From the NCBI GenBank assembly GCA_003218975.1, contig QHPD01000105.1:1-64000 (forward strand): a stretch of DNA of 64,000 nt. Direction: 5' to 3'. Origin of the DNA: Verrucomicrobiota bacterium. Its GTDB lineage: Bacteria; Verrucomicrobiota; Verrucomicrobiia; Chthoniobacterales; UBA10450. This document shows, in pieces, positions 1 through 8,622 of the stretch; the stretch's first letter is position 1, and every line of letters begins with the position of its first letter. The notes under the pieces are model-generated. The model had not been told where the DNA came from, searched no databases, and worked only from the letters and a program-made list of their open reading frames with translations. Made by a program: the position numbers and the translations under genes.

Positions 1-2
1 AT

Positions 3-470
3 GGAAAGACGCTCGCGATTGATGATCCTGCTCTGATGGACATGGTTCGGGCCGACCTTGACGAAAAGCATCAGCTCACATTGATGCGATCGGAGCGCGC
101 CCTGACCGATTGCCGTCCTGTATCGATCTTTAGTTTACAATCGGCGCGGCAACTAGGCGAAGAGACTGGCATGCAGTTGGACAAGCGCCGCTTCCGAGCA
201 AACGTTTATGTCGATTTAACATCCGCCCAAGGCTTCGCCGAGAATGAATTTGTCGGGCGATCGCTGCGCATCGGACCGAAAGTGATGGTCACGATTCTGG
301 AACGCGATCCGCGCTGCGTGATGATCACACTCGATCCCGATACCGGAGAGAAAACACCAGCGATACTGAAGAAGGTAGCGCAAGCTCACGAAGGTATGGC
401 TGGTGTTTACGGTGCAGTGATGGTGGAGGGAATGCTGCACAAAGGCGATTCGATCGAAGTGGTAGACTAG
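3..470 (+). CDS. MOSC domain protein, 5' end outside window
   Basis: The reading frame is open from base 3, well before the first ATG at 36, so the N-terminus lies upstream of the window. The visible part matches the C-terminal half of a MOSC (molybdenum cofactor sulfurase C-terminal) protein: an RFRANVYVD strand, then GRSLRIGPKVMV, a DPRC motif with the conserved Cys, and a final GDSIEVVD strand. MOSC proteins bind or transfer sulfur or handle Moco-linked N-hydroxylated substrates; the substrate here cannot be told. It stands alone, followed by an MFS gene about 110 bp downstream. Confidence 0.8.
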   Translation, partial: GKTLAIDDPALMDMVRADLDEKHQLTLMRSERALTDCRPVSIFSLQSARQLGEETGMQLDKRRFRANVYVDLTSAQGFAENEFVGRSLRIGPKVMVTILERDPRCVMITLDPDTGEKTPAILKKVAQAHEGMAGVYGAVMVEGMLHKGDSIEVVD

Positions 471-578
471 CGCACACCCGGCACGTTACGAACAGGTAAA
501 GTGTTCGCTGAGCTTTTGATTCGTTAAGCGAAAATCGCATTTTGCGTCGCGCGTTTCTTTGCGCGAAAGACTGGGACA

Positions 579-2027
579 ATGGCAAATGGCGAAACGATCG
601 AATCCTACGTGCCAGCGCGGCTGGATCGGATGCCATGGAGTCGATGGCACTGGCTGATCGTGGTTTCGCTCGGCGCGACCTGGATTCTCGATGGTCTGGA
701 GGTGACACTGGCCGGAGCATTGGGCGGGATTTTAACGCTCCACGAAACACTCGGATTAACGCCGGCCCGAGTCGGCGCGAGCGCGACTTGCTATCTCGCA
801 GGCGCGGTGGTGGGCGCGCTGCTTTTCGGTTATGGGACCGACCGGTTTGGCCGCAAGAAATTGTTTTTCATTACTGTGGCGGTTTATCTCATCGGAACAG
901 CGCTGTCCGCTTTCTCTTGGAACTTCTGGAGTTACGCATTCTTTCGCGCGGTGACCGGAGCGGGCATTGGCGGTGAATACGCAGCGATCAATTCCGCGAT
1001 TGACGAATTGATTCCGGCGCGGGTGCGCGGCCGAGTTGATTTGATTATCAATGGCTCATACTGGGTTGGCGCCGCCATGGGCGCAGCCGCCACGCTTGTA
1101 CTGCTTGATCCGCGCAGGGTGCCAGTCTGGCTGGGATGGCGATGCGCTTTTGGAATCGGCGCGACGCTGGGCCTCATTGTGATTTTCTTTCGCCGCTGGA
1201 TTCCGGAGAGTCCGCGCTGGTTGATGATTCATGGTCGCAACCCCGAGGCGGAAGAGATCGTCGGAGAAGTCGAGCAAAAAATCCTGGGGTCACATGCGAC
1301 CGCGGTCGCCGCCCGCGGCTATAGCGACGCGTGGCCCACACGCATTCGTACACGTACACACACGCCGTGGCAGGAAATTTGGGACGCGATCGTACACGAA
1401 CATCGCCGGCGTTCGTTCCTCGGTTTTGTGCTGATGCTGACACAGGCTTTCTTCTATAACGCGATCTTCTTCACTTACGCGCTGGTTCTGATGCGATTTT
1501 ACAAGGTGCCCGAGCAAAATGTGGGCGGCTATCTCTTGCCCTTCGCGCTGGGAAATGTGCTCGGCCCGGTGTTGCTCGGGCATTTGTTTGACACAATTGG
1601 CCGGAAAAAAATGATCGCTGTCACCTATGGTCTGGCTGGCATTCTCCTCGCGCTGACCGGCTGGCTTTTTCAGGCAGGGCTGCTGACCGCACAAACGCAG
1701 ACACTGGCTTGGACGATTATTTTTTTCGTCGCCTCGGCAGCTGCGAGCTCGGCTTACCTGACTGTGAGCGAAATTTTTCCGTTGGAAATCCGCGCACTGG
1801 CGATAGCAATTTTCTACGCGATTGGAACGCTGGTAGGGGGAGTCGGCGCGCCGGTGCTGTTCGGATGGATCATCGGTACGGGATCGAGCACGGCATTATT
1901 CACGGGATATCTGCTCGCGGCTGTACTCATGGTTTTTGGCGCATTGGTTGAGGCATGGATCGGCGTTGCGGCCGAGCGTCGATCGCTTGAGCACGTAGCC
2001 GCGCCGCTCTCGAGCAAAGGATTGTGA
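579..2027 (+). CDS. MFS transporter (sugar/metabolite:H+ symporter type)
   Basis: This 482-residue protein has about twelve hydrophobic segments and major facilitator superfamily signatures. The loop 2-3 motif GYGTDRFGRKK is at about residues 84-94, its second-half repeat GHLFDTIGRKK near residue 335, and PESPRWL follows helix 6. That set places it near the sugar porter and metabolite:H+ symporter families of inner-membrane carriers. The substrate cannot be predicted. The start is the ATG at 579; the 542 ORF in another frame is a shadow. It appears monocistronic, with word-repeat DNA downstream. Confidence 0.85.
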   Translation: MANGETIESYVPARLDRMPWSRWHWLIVVSLGATWILDGLEVTLAGALGGILTLHETLGLTPARVGASATCYLAGAVVGALLFGYGTDRFGRKKLFFITVAVYLIGTALSAFSWNFWSYAFFRAVTGAGIGGEYAAINSAIDELIPARVRGRVDLIINGSYWVGAAMGAAATLVLLDPRRVPVWLGWRCAFGIGATLGLIVIFFRRWIPESPRWLMIHGRNPEAEEIVGEVEQKILGSHATAVAARGYSDAWPTRIRTRTHTPWQEIWDAIVHEHRRRSFLGFVLMLTQAFFYNAIFFTYALVLMRFYKVPEQNVGGYLLPFALGNVLGPVLLGHLFDTIGRKKMIAVTYGLAGILLALTGWLFQAGLLTAQTQTLAWTIIFFVASAAASSAYLTVSEIFPLEIRALAIAIFYAIGTLVGGVGAPVLFGWIIGTGSSTALFTGYLLAAVLMVFGALVEAWIGVAAERRSLEHVAAPLSSKGL

Positions 2028-2105
2028 TCGAGAATCATGAATCGTTAAATCGAGAATCGTGGCTAGTTGCATCGTTAATTCGACCCCGATTCACGAATCT
2101 GGAAG
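2025..2105. repeat. Intergenic word repeat (GAATC / GATTCACGA type)
   Basis: The gap between the MFS gene and thpR is built from short recurring words such as ATCGAGAATC, ATCGTTAA and GATTCACGAATC. The same vocabulary recurs near 13.1, 14.1, 15.5 and 63.5 kb. The two flanking genes converge here, so the tract could also act in transcription termination, though I see no clean hairpin with a T-run. Confidence 0.5.
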
Positions 2106-2111
2106 CGAGGT

Positions 2112-2654
2112 TCACTTAGCTGGCACACTAAGCTCGCGCGTGTGTATTGGGCCGGCAGGGGTCAGCTTGCTCGAGTAAAGATGAAATGTGTCGACGCGGA
2201 TCATTCCGGCATCAAGATCCTCATTCGCTTTTAGAAAATTTCGCAGCGATTGCGGCGCGACATCGCGGCAACGCGCAATGGTAATGTGCGGATGCCATGG
2301 GCGAAGCTCTGGCTCGATGCCTACGGCAAGGGCAGCCTCTTGCACGCGCTTGTGGACTTGGAACAGATGCGGATGCGCTTTGCCGACACCGATCCAAATA
2401 ATCTTCGGTGGGCCTTTTCGCGGAAATGCGCCGATGCCAGTGATCGGTAGAAAAAACGCGCCAAATTCAATGGCGTCAAGTTTTTCGCAGAGCGCAAGAT
2501 CGACTGCTTCTGAAACGTCGCCGAAGAAACCGAGCGTCAGATGCATTTGGCCGGCTTCGGTCCAACGCACACCGCGAATCTTTGGCTCAAGATCTGCAAG
2601 AAATTGGCGCGTTGATTCTGGCAAGTCGATAGCGATGAAAAGGCGTTTGGTCAC
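2112..2654 (-). CDS. thpR: RNA 2',3'-cyclic phosphodiesterase (2H family)
   Basis: The 180-residue protein carries the two H-x-T motifs that define the 2H phosphoesterase superfamily: HLT at residues 38-40 and HIT at 123-125. The opening RLFIAIDLPE is typical of ThpR (formerly LigT), which hydrolyses 2',3'-cyclic phosphate ends of RNA in the cytoplasm. Length is normal for the family. It lies about 30 bp downstream of the SDR gene on the same strand and may be co-transcribed with it. Confidence 0.88.
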   Translation of the reverse strand: MTKRLFIAIDLPESTRQFLADLEPKIRGVRWTEAGQMHLTLGFFGDVSEAVDLALCEKLDAIEFGAFFLPITGIGAFPRKGPPKIIWIGVGKAHPHLFQVHKRVQEAALAVGIEPELRPWHPHITIARCRDVAPQSLRNFLKANEDLDAGMIRVDTFHLYSSKLTPAGPIHTRELSVPAK

Positions 2655-2683
2655 AGGATGGGCGCCCCTATTTTAACGCCGGC

Positions 2684-3712
2684 TTATCGTCTGTTCGTGA
2701 CAGGCTCTTCGTTGTTTCTCTTTGTTGCGCGATCGGCCAGACGCGTCAGCCATTTCGGGGTCAATCGGCAGAGCTGCGAGCCGGCCCGTGATTGATTGCC
2801 TTCCTCGTCGCCGGCTCCGGGAAGAAATCGATTGACCAACTTCATCAAATAACCGGTAAGATTCGGAAAGAGCACATTTCCAACGATTGCCGCGCGCGCG
2901 GCGAACGTAAGCGTAAGCGATGGCTGACCACGGCGGCAGGCGGCGAGAATCTTACGCGCCGCGCGCTCCGCGTTCATGGAGATCAACGGCGCTCCGGCTG
3001 AAGCGGCGAACCAGGCGAACTCAACATCGCGTTTGCCTTTGAATCTTGCATTTATATGGGAGCCGGTGCGCATCATCCCCGGCGCAACGGTTGTCACATA
3101 AATATTGTCGCGCGCGAGTTCGGCGCGAAGCGCATCAGAAAACCCAGTGAGCGCAAATTTGCTTGCGCTGTACGGCGCGAGGTGCGGCACCGCCATTTTG
3201 CCGCCGATGGAAGAAATATTGACGATTCGTCCCCCACCCCACATGCGCATTTCGGGAAGAATCTGCGAAACCAATTCGAAGGGAGCCCAAAAATGCAATT
3301 GCATGGCGCGTTCGAAATCTTCACGGGTCATATGCTCATGCGGGCCGACCTCGATAATGCCGGCGTTATTGATTAAGATGTCGATCTTGCCCAGGCGATC
3401 GATAACTTGCCGGGCTGCTGATGGAATCTGCGCAGCGTCCAGCAGGTCGCATTGAACCGTAAGCACTTCGCCGCCGCGGCGGACGAGATCAGCTTTTGCA
3501 CGTGAGAGTTCGTCAGCGTCGCGAGCAATCAGCGCAACCTTGCCGCCGTCTGCGCAAATTTGCCGCGCAAGCACGAGTCCAAGTCCGCGTGATCCACCTG
3601 TGATGAGAACGACTTTGTCCCGTAAGGAAAAGCGGTGTGTTCGGATCACGCGCGCAATCGCCCATGCAACAAAGAGGAGGGCGCCTGCGAGCAGCAAAAC
3701 GCGAGCATTCAT
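2684..3712 (-). CDS. Membrane-anchored SDR-family oxidoreductase
   Basis: The protein has a classical short-chain dehydrogenase/reductase core: the nucleotide-binding TGGSRGLG at residues 38-45, NNAG at 115-118, an NISS strand near 165, and the catalytic YSASK at 181-185. An N-terminal hydrophobic helix (about residues 4-20) precedes the Rossmann fold, so it is probably bound to the inner membrane. At 342 residues it is longer than a 250-residue SDR because of this anchor and a basic C-terminal tail. The substrate is unknown. Confidence 0.85.
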   Translation of the reverse strand: MNARVLLLAGALLFVAWAIARVIRTHRFSLRDKVVLITGGSRGLGLVLARQICADGGKVALIARDADELSRAKADLVRRGGEVLTVQCDLLDAAQIPSAARQVIDRLGKIDILINNAGIIEVGPHEHMTREDFERAMQLHFWAPFELVSQILPEMRMWGGGRIVNISSIGGKMAVPHLAPYSASKFALTGFSDALRAELARDNIYVTTVAPGMMRTGSHINARFKGKRDVEFAWFAASAGAPLISMNAERAARKILAACRRGQPSLTLTFAARAAIVGNVLFPNLTGYLMKLVNRFLPGAGDEEGNQSRAGSQLCRLTPKWLTRLADRATKRNNEEPVTNRR

Positions 3713-3735
3713 TTCAGTAAATTAAGGTCTAGCAC

Positions 3736-3777
3736 GGGAGGCCTCCCGGCAAGCTGCGGCGGAGGACAAACCGCAGC
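3736..3777 (-). terminator. Two small hairpins downstream of smpB
   Basis: Just past the smpB stop are a 7-bp stem (GCTGCGG / CCGCAGC, 11-nt loop, 3753-3777) and a 12-bp perfect palindrome GGGAGGCCTCCC (3736-3747). Neither is followed by a T-run in the direction of smpB transcription, so a role as intrinsic terminator is only possible, not shown. Confidence 0.3.
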
Positions 3778-3790
3778 CTTTGCTCCCTAA

Positions 3791-4252
3791 TCAACCGTGT
3801 TTGCGATGGAAACGGGCGACTTCACGCGCTGTCTCGCGATCGATCGCCCGCTTTTTCAAGTCTGCGCGTTTGTCGCGCGCCAATTTGCCCTGGCCGACCC
3901 CAAGCTCGGCCTTTAGCTTTCCGTTCTTCCAGTAAAGCTTCAAGACAACAAGTGCTCGGCCCTTTACCTGCGTCTCGCCGTAAAGTTTGTCGATCTCTTG
4001 TCGATGCAACAGCAATTTACGAACGCGTTTTGCGGGTAAAATTTCGTGACTGGCTTTCTCATAAGGCTGAATGTGGGCGTTGTAGAGAAAGGCTTCCCTG
4101 TTTTCGACGCGCGCGAATGCATCGTTGATGTTTGCCTTACCCGCGCGAACGGATTTGACCTCGCTACCTTTGAGCTCGATGCCAGCTTCATAGCGCTCGA
4201 GTACATGATAATCGCGGAGCGCCTTGCGATTGATAATCGACTCAGCCGCCAT
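3791..4252 (-). CDS. smpB: SsrA-binding protein
   Basis: The 153-residue protein matches SmpB throughout: an N-terminal NRKALRDYHVLERYEAGIEL block, GSEVKSVRAGKANI, and a basic C-terminal tail with a DKRADLKKR stretch. SmpB binds tmRNA and delivers it to stalled ribosomes for trans-translation. The ssrA gene is not seen in this window. rpoZ lies upstream on the same strand with about 30 bp between, so the two may be co-transcribed. Confidence 0.96.
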   Translation of the reverse strand: MAAESIINRKALRDYHVLERYEAGIELKGSEVKSVRAGKANINDAFARVENREAFLYNAHIQPYEKASHEILPAKRVRKLLLHRQEIDKLYGETQVKGRALVVLKLYWKNGKLKAELGVGQGKLARDKRADLKKRAIDRETAREVARFHRKHG

Positions 4253-4284
4253 ATTGCAGACAGGCTGGAACCCCGCTCAATAAG

Positions 4285-4500
4285 CTAAGCGCCGTCCGAT
4301 GAGCCTTCGAGCGACTCGTAAGTCAATTTGCCCGCGATGATTTCCTTGAGCGCAATGTCGGTCAGCGACATTCGCAGCGTCGTTTCCACCATTGGCCGAT
4401 GTCCCAAACCGAGCTGACGCACGCGCTTGGAGACAACGTTGATCAGAAGTTGCGTATTCGGGATCACCTGGGCTGCTTCCTGGAGAAGTTGAGTCGTCAT
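4285..4500 (-). CDS. rpoZ: RNA polymerase omega subunit
   Basis: The conserved part runs from MTTQLLQEAAQ through NTQLLINVVSKRVRQL and the MSLTDIALKEIIAGKL segment, which resembles omega proteins in which the usual A-x-E motif region is followed by a conserved lysine. I chose the internal ATG at 4500, giving 71 residues. The ORF-track start at 4602 would add a 34-residue Pro/Ala-rich leader unlike omega. Omega helps assemble and stabilise the beta' subunit. Neither start has a clear Shine-Dalgarno sequence. Confidence 0.82.
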   Translation of the reverse strand: MTTQLLQEAAQVIPNTQLLINVVSKRVRQLGLGHRPMVETTLRMSLTDIALKEIIAGKLTYESLEGSSDGA

Positions 4501-4738
4501 ATGGCGCAAGGAACCAACGGGGTGGGATGCTTCTGTTGGGAATTGAAGAATGATCGGCGCGCTGCCTGCGAGCGGAAATGGAGTAAGTTGCGGAGCGAGC
4601 ATGGTAAAAATGAGTTTTGACTTTCCAAGTGGAGCACGAGCTTGTCAACCCCAAAGCTCTCCACAGGCAAGTCCGTTCTGCTAGAGCGTTTAGTCCCACC
4701 CAAAATCACTTTGATGCGCGGCCCGCTACCGTGAGCCT

Positions 4739-4912
4739 ATGTCTCAAACAAATATAGTGGTCTGCGATACGCCGACAGAGGCGATCGTAGAGCGCACAAG
4801 CCAAGCTATGCGAAGCTGTTCAGCCGCTCACACGAATGCTGTGATCCGCGTTTAGGATGAAGCAATGTGATCGAGACGCATAAGCGCGCGGGCGATTTCA
4901 AAGAGTGGTCAG
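4739..4912 (+). pseudogene. Decayed small gene, copy A
   Basis: An ATG at 4739 opens a short frame that reads ...TNAVIRV and then hits TAG at 4853, where copy B (5949-6058) has TAC. Four bases are also missing just after, compared with copy B. Past these lesions the other frame continues NVIETHKRAGDFKEW, so the sequence is best read as a broken gene of roughly 55-60 codons. I do not know its function. The two copies align over about 58 bp at roughly 80% identity plus a weaker 3' part, and they flank the TPR gene. Confidence 0.55.
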
Positions 4913-5060
4913 TTCGCTTTTCTTCTCGCGCCGGGTATCTGCTCACGGTAATATTGAGAAAATTCCGCAGATAGTTTCGTTAGAGCCCAAGCACCATGGA
5001 CAGTCGATCCGACCCCAAGAAATGGGATGTAAATCGACCGCGCGTATTTTTGGAGAACTT

Positions 5061-5903
5061 ATGCCAGAAGGTCGTGGCGCCTTGAGCAACTGGAGTAAAT
5101 GCAAGAGGGTTGCCGCCACGCTCTTCATTTTGCTCTTTACGCCTGTGCTCGCGGGTTCGCAATCCACCGGTGCGTCGGTAAAAACGTGGATAGAAATCAA
5201 AGCGGCCGATGAAGCAGCGAAGGCGCTCGCGAATCCCAAGGTCACGGCCGAACAGCGTTTGCGTGTGGAGCAAATCTACTATCGACTCGTCCGGGACAAT
5301 CCGCAGTCTGTCCCAGCGCAAAACGCACTTGCCGCATTTCTCTGGAAAAACGGGAAGGCGGAAGCAGCCGTTGAACATTGGCGCATCGCGCAAGGGCTGG
5401 AGCCAGCCAATGCCGAAACGGCGAACTCGTTAGGCGGTGCGTACCTCAGGATGGGTCTTGTCCCCGAAGCGGCGGAGGAGTTTCTTTTGGCGGTTCGCTC
5501 CGAAAGGGACAATCCCGATTATCATTTTGACCTCGCGAACGTCGAATTCGTCCTCCGCAGTGATCTGACTGCGGCCTGGAAGATCGATTCCGCGGAATTG
5601 TTGCAACGCGCCCTGTTCGAATTTCACGAAGCGAGCCGGCTTGCACCGATGGATCTCGAATACGTGCGCGCTTACGCGGAAACGTTTTATGGGATGCCGA
5701 ATCCCGATTGGAAAGAGGCGCAAGTCGCCTGGCAGCATTACCTCGAGCTCTCCACGGACCGGAACTTCGCCTACTTGCAGCTCGCGCGGGTCAGCCTGAA
5801 GCAGCACAAGAAAGCTGAAGCGTTATCTTTCCTCGATAAAATTTCAGACCCCTCTTATTCCGAGGTAAAGGAAAAGGTGCGCAAGCAAACTGAAGCGCTC
5901 TAG
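5061..5903 (+). CDS. Secreted TPR-repeat protein
   Basis: The start is the ATG at 5061, which has a GGAG ribosome site a few bases upstream and opens directly into a signal peptide (basic KCKR, then a hydrophobic run ending VLAGS). The ORF-track start at 4905 adds 52 residues derived from decayed copy A. The 280-residue product has TPR-like helical pairs at about residues 55-180 (for example NALAAFLWKNGKAEAAVEHW and NSLGGAYLRMGLVPEAAEEF). TPRs mediate protein contacts; no partner is evident. It is flanked on both sides by the decayed small gene. Confidence 0.75.
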   Translation: MPEGRGALSNWSKCKRVAATLFILLFTPVLAGSQSTGASVKTWIEIKAADEAAKALANPKVTAEQRLRVEQIYYRLVRDNPQSVPAQNALAAFLWKNGKAEAAVEHWRIAQGLEPANAETANSLGGAYLRMGLVPEAAEEFLLAVRSERDNPDYHFDLANVEFVLRSDLTAAWKIDSAELLQRALFEFHEASRLAPMDLEYVRAYAETFYGMPNPDWKEAQVAWQHYLELSTDRNFAYLQLARVSLKQHKKAEALSFLDKISDPSYSEVKEKVRKQTEAL

Positions 5904-5948
5904 ACGATTTACGAACGCTCTGAACTTATCTGTATCTTCTCGGAATCC

Positions 5949-6058
5949 GCTACGCGAAGTTCTACAGCCGCTAACATCATGCGGTAATCCGCGTTTACGA
6001 TGAAGCGGGCAACGGGATTGGGAGGACGAGCAATCGGGCGCGTTCAAGGGTGTGGTGA
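5949..6058 (+). pseudogene. Decayed small gene, copy B
   Basis: This stretch encodes AVIRVYDEAGN in one frame, matching copy A upstream of the TPR gene, but a missing base just before it and mismatched bases after it break the frame. The alignment starts at GCTACGCGAAG and runs to a TGGTGA stop equivalent. No intact start is present. It overlaps, antisense, the 3' end of the putative lipoprotein ORF. Confidence 0.5.
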
Positions 6059-6240
6059 GTCATTTTTGCGCCCGAAAACGGCGCGGCTGCTATCAATAGG
6101 GGGAGAAGCTTCCCATAGTGGGCTCCGGGGGGAGGTGGAGGTGCGGTCCTGGTTGTGTCGGATTCGCTCGCGCAAGAGACCAGCATTAGAGCGAGGATCA
6201 AAAGTGCGGAAGAAAGAATAATCGAGCGAGGAGTTTTCAT
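5995..6240 (-). CDS. Possible small lipoprotein
   Basis: The 81-residue frame begins MKTPRSIILSSALLILALMLVSCASES, a good lipoprotein signal with an LVSC lipobox at about residues 20-23, followed by a Thr/Pro-rich PPPPPG stretch. The second half is antisense to decayed copy B and looks like read-through into unrelated DNA, so the original gene may have been shorter. No clear ribosome site is seen. It may be real, or a remnant. Confidence 0.4.
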   Translation of the reverse strand: MKTPRSIILSSALLILALMLVSCASESDTTRTAPPPPPGAHYGKLLPLLIAAAPFSGAKMTHHTLERARLLVLPIPLPASS

Positions 6241-6472
6241 AGATTTTGGCTAGTGGAAGTTCGCGATTCTCTGTAGAGATGGTTGTCGTGTCAACGCCCG
6301 TAACGCATGAAAACATGCCGGCTCGGCCTACCAGCGAAAGGCGATGGGGCCAACTTTGGTCAGTGAAAACGCGTCGACACAGCGCCACGGCTATAGCTCA
6401 GTCAATGCGATCGAGTCAATCATCACTACCGATTTTGCTACTTCCTCGGGGCGCGACGATTCTTTCGCCAAG

Positions 6473-7057
6473 TCACTGACCGCCAAGTTTGGCAGGTTTT
6501 TGGTGCGTCGGCCCATTGTATCTTGGTGCCGCCTCCCATTGTAAACTGACTTTCTCAAGACTGCTAAATCCGGTGGTGCTTTTAACTCCGGTGTTGCTGA
6601 CGATATTGCCGTTATCATCAACATCGATCCATCGACCCGTGCCGCCGATAAGCGTTCCCGTCTCGTTGGGACACCAAACCGAGTGTATGTGTTTCGTAGC
6701 CGACGCCACCTGTGCGGCTAGATCGAAGTTGAGTTGAGTGGGTTTGCCAAACTGCGTCTTGGCGTTTGGGATTGACGCTTTGACTGATCCATTGACAACG
6801 AGAGTGACTTTATAAGTGCCAACCGCCAAGCCACTGGAGATGTAGTGACCGCTGGCATCGGTCTTAGCAATCTTAGAAAAATTTTTCGCTTCAATCCGGA
6901 CGTCGGCGCCTTTGATCGGGCGTCCGGTCGGGTCCTTCACAACGCCTTCAAGAGCTGACGTCCCAACTGGCCGCGCTTGCACCCCGGGTGAAAGCGCAAA
7001 ACAGGTGAGCACGAACACCGCGAAAGCGGGGTAAATAAATTTCGATATTGTTTTCAT
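6473..7057 (-). CDS. Secreted carboxypeptidase-regulatory-like domain protein
   Basis: A cleavable signal peptide (MKTISKFIYPAFAVFVLTCFALSP...VQA) leads into one carboxypeptidase regulatory-like beta-sandwich at about residues 35-95: ALEGVVKDPTGRPIKGADVRIE, then TDASGHYISSGLAVGTYKVTL. The C-terminal 90 residues include WCPNETGTLIGGTGRWIDVDDNG and are not recognised. Such domains often sit in periplasmic or outer-membrane proteins. An A/G-rich ribosome site (AGGAAGAGATCT) precedes the ATG. The gene appears solitary. Confidence 0.75.
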   Translation of the reverse strand: MKTISKFIYPAFAVFVLTCFALSPGVQARPVGTSALEGVVKDPTGRPIKGADVRIEAKNFSKIAKTDASGHYISSGLAVGTYKVTLVVNGSVKASIPNAKTQFGKPTQLNFDLAAQVASATKHIHSVWCPNETGTLIGGTGRWIDVDDNGNIVSNTGVKSTTGFSSLEKVSLQWEAAPRYNGPTHQKPAKLGGQ

Positions 7058-7225
7058 AGATCTCTTCCTTTCAGTCGTGATTTCATGGCCGGCGAAATTA
7101 CTAAATTGGCTCGACCCGTAGCAAGCATTTAATTGTGTTTTCTACGGAAATATCGGCGATAACCTTATTTATGCTTTCTTTGAGTCAGCGATTCACCAAG
7201 GGGGACCAATCCAGCGGAGCCTCAC

Positions 7226-7426
7226 TTATGCGGTTCTTCGGACACAGCGTTCAAGTTCGATAAACGCAGTCAGCTTTTCATCCGGGCGCACAATGAGGCG
7301 TTGACCGTCGCCGCGATGCGCGTCAGCAACGAGGATTGCTCGCCCGCGAGAATCCACGCCTGAAACGCAGCCCCAACTCCAACCGGCTTTGCTAAGATTG
7401 TCAGCGATGATTTCCCACTACTTCAT
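7226..7426 (-). pseudogene. Small conserved ORF with a stop at codon 3
   Basis: On the minus strand ATG AAG is followed by TAG and then by a clean 63-codon frame: WEIIADNLSKAGWSWGCVS, DSRGRAILVADAHRGDGQRL, DEKLTAFIELE, ending in TAA. From memory this resembles a small hypothetical family that starts MKYWEIIAD, in which the third residue is Tyr; a TAC-to-TAG change would explain the stop. The ORF track misses it because no start follows the stop. The function of the family is unknown to me. It lies 10 bp downstream of a frameshifted gene. Confidence 0.6.
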
Positions 7427-7435
7427 TTTGCCGCT

Positions 7436-8510
7436 CTATGGCGCGATCAATCCTGTGTGAGTACCAACGCAGGCGTTCCTGTCGTGCTCGTAAGGTTTGT
7501 TATTCGATAAATTCTGAATGCGCTGTTGCTTACCTTCGAGCGAGACCGGCTGAAGCCAATAATACTTCTCCATAGCACTCCCTACGTCGCGTTTGGCCTG
7601 AGCAGCAATAACAAACGCCCCCGTCTGTGGAACTTCAATCGCGAACTTTCCCTCAGCATCCGTTTCTGCTGTCTGAATGGGCGATGCGAGAAAACCGAAG
7701 TAAAAAAGCCCCCGAATAGTAAAAAGCCAGCTCGCCTTTAATTTCCGAATATTGATTCTCTGCGGCGCGTCGAGCTTCCCGCGCTTCGCGACTCTGTGCG
7801 CGTGCGACATCAAGCGCACGTCTTGCCTCCGCGTGATTACCACTCCCAATAAGATTTAATGACGCGTTAAAAGCAGTCTGTTCAGCCGTCCGCGCAGCTT
7901 GTTCATTCGCCTCCGCTTGCTTGAGATTGGCCTGTGCAACACCAAGCGGGCCGTTTAGTTGCTGAATCTTGATGTCTGCGTAGCGCTTGAGTCCCGCGAG
8001 AAGAATGTCCATCGCATCGCGCCCGAACAACGTTCCCTGAACTGCACCAAGCTTAAAATTCTCACGCCCTCTCGCGGATACGAAGACTTGACCAGATAGA
8101 GTCCCTTTTGGAGCGCTTCGATAGGTTTGCGCTGCACGTTGTTCAGCCGCTTGTGACTGTTCCCGCGACTGCGTTAAATCAGCCTCCGCGTTCTTCTCTC
8201 CCTCTGCTTGCTCTCGTGCTACGGCCTTTTGTTCCTCAACTTGTTTGTCTTCGAGGGCCTCTTCCTCTGCTCGACGTTTCTCTTCAGCGATTGGATCAAA
8301 CCCGTAACGTTTCTGGACTTCAGGCGATAATTCGGCAAACGGAAGTTTGACGATTCCCCCGGAAAACGTAATGACGATTCCATCCGGCTCGACCCTGCTC
8401 ACCTTCGCGTTCTTGTATTCTTTCCCGTCAACCGTTTTGAAATCGTCAGCCAGAGACACTGACGCGAGACAAACCGTCAAGATGAGAATCTTCGAAAGCT
8501 TGGGAATCAT
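7436..8510 (-). pseudogene. Frameshifted secreted coiled-coil protein
   Basis: Two minus-strand frames form one gene. The first (8510 to about 7695) has a signal peptide ending SLA-DD, a beta-rich FKTVDGKEYKNAKVSRVEPDG block, an E/K/A-rich coiled coil (about residues 75-125) and a second helical region. Its frame ends in nonsense after KGELAFYYSGAF. The second frame continues FYFGFLASPIQTAETDAEGKFAIEVPQTG, a plausible regulatory-like beta domain, to 7436. The break lies at a run of six T; five would restore the frame. It could be a real mutation, a sequence error, or be partly rescued by slippage on the T-run. Confidence 0.65.
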
Positions 8511-8622
8511 GTGGAGGCTTTTATCGGTGAACGTGAACCAAGCCGCGCGCCGCGTTGAGAGGCTGGCGCCGACGGTAACAGCACTTGACCGTAGCGATTC
8601 GAGTTGCCCATTTCGCCGATTT

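Noticed and set aside
7690-7712. T TTT TTA heptamer in the frameshifted gene as a canonical -1 ribosomal frameshift site
   Set aside because: The heptamer is in the right phase, but a -1 slip leads to the wrong frame; the downstream coding frame needs a +1 (or -2) shift, so one extra T is the simpler reading.
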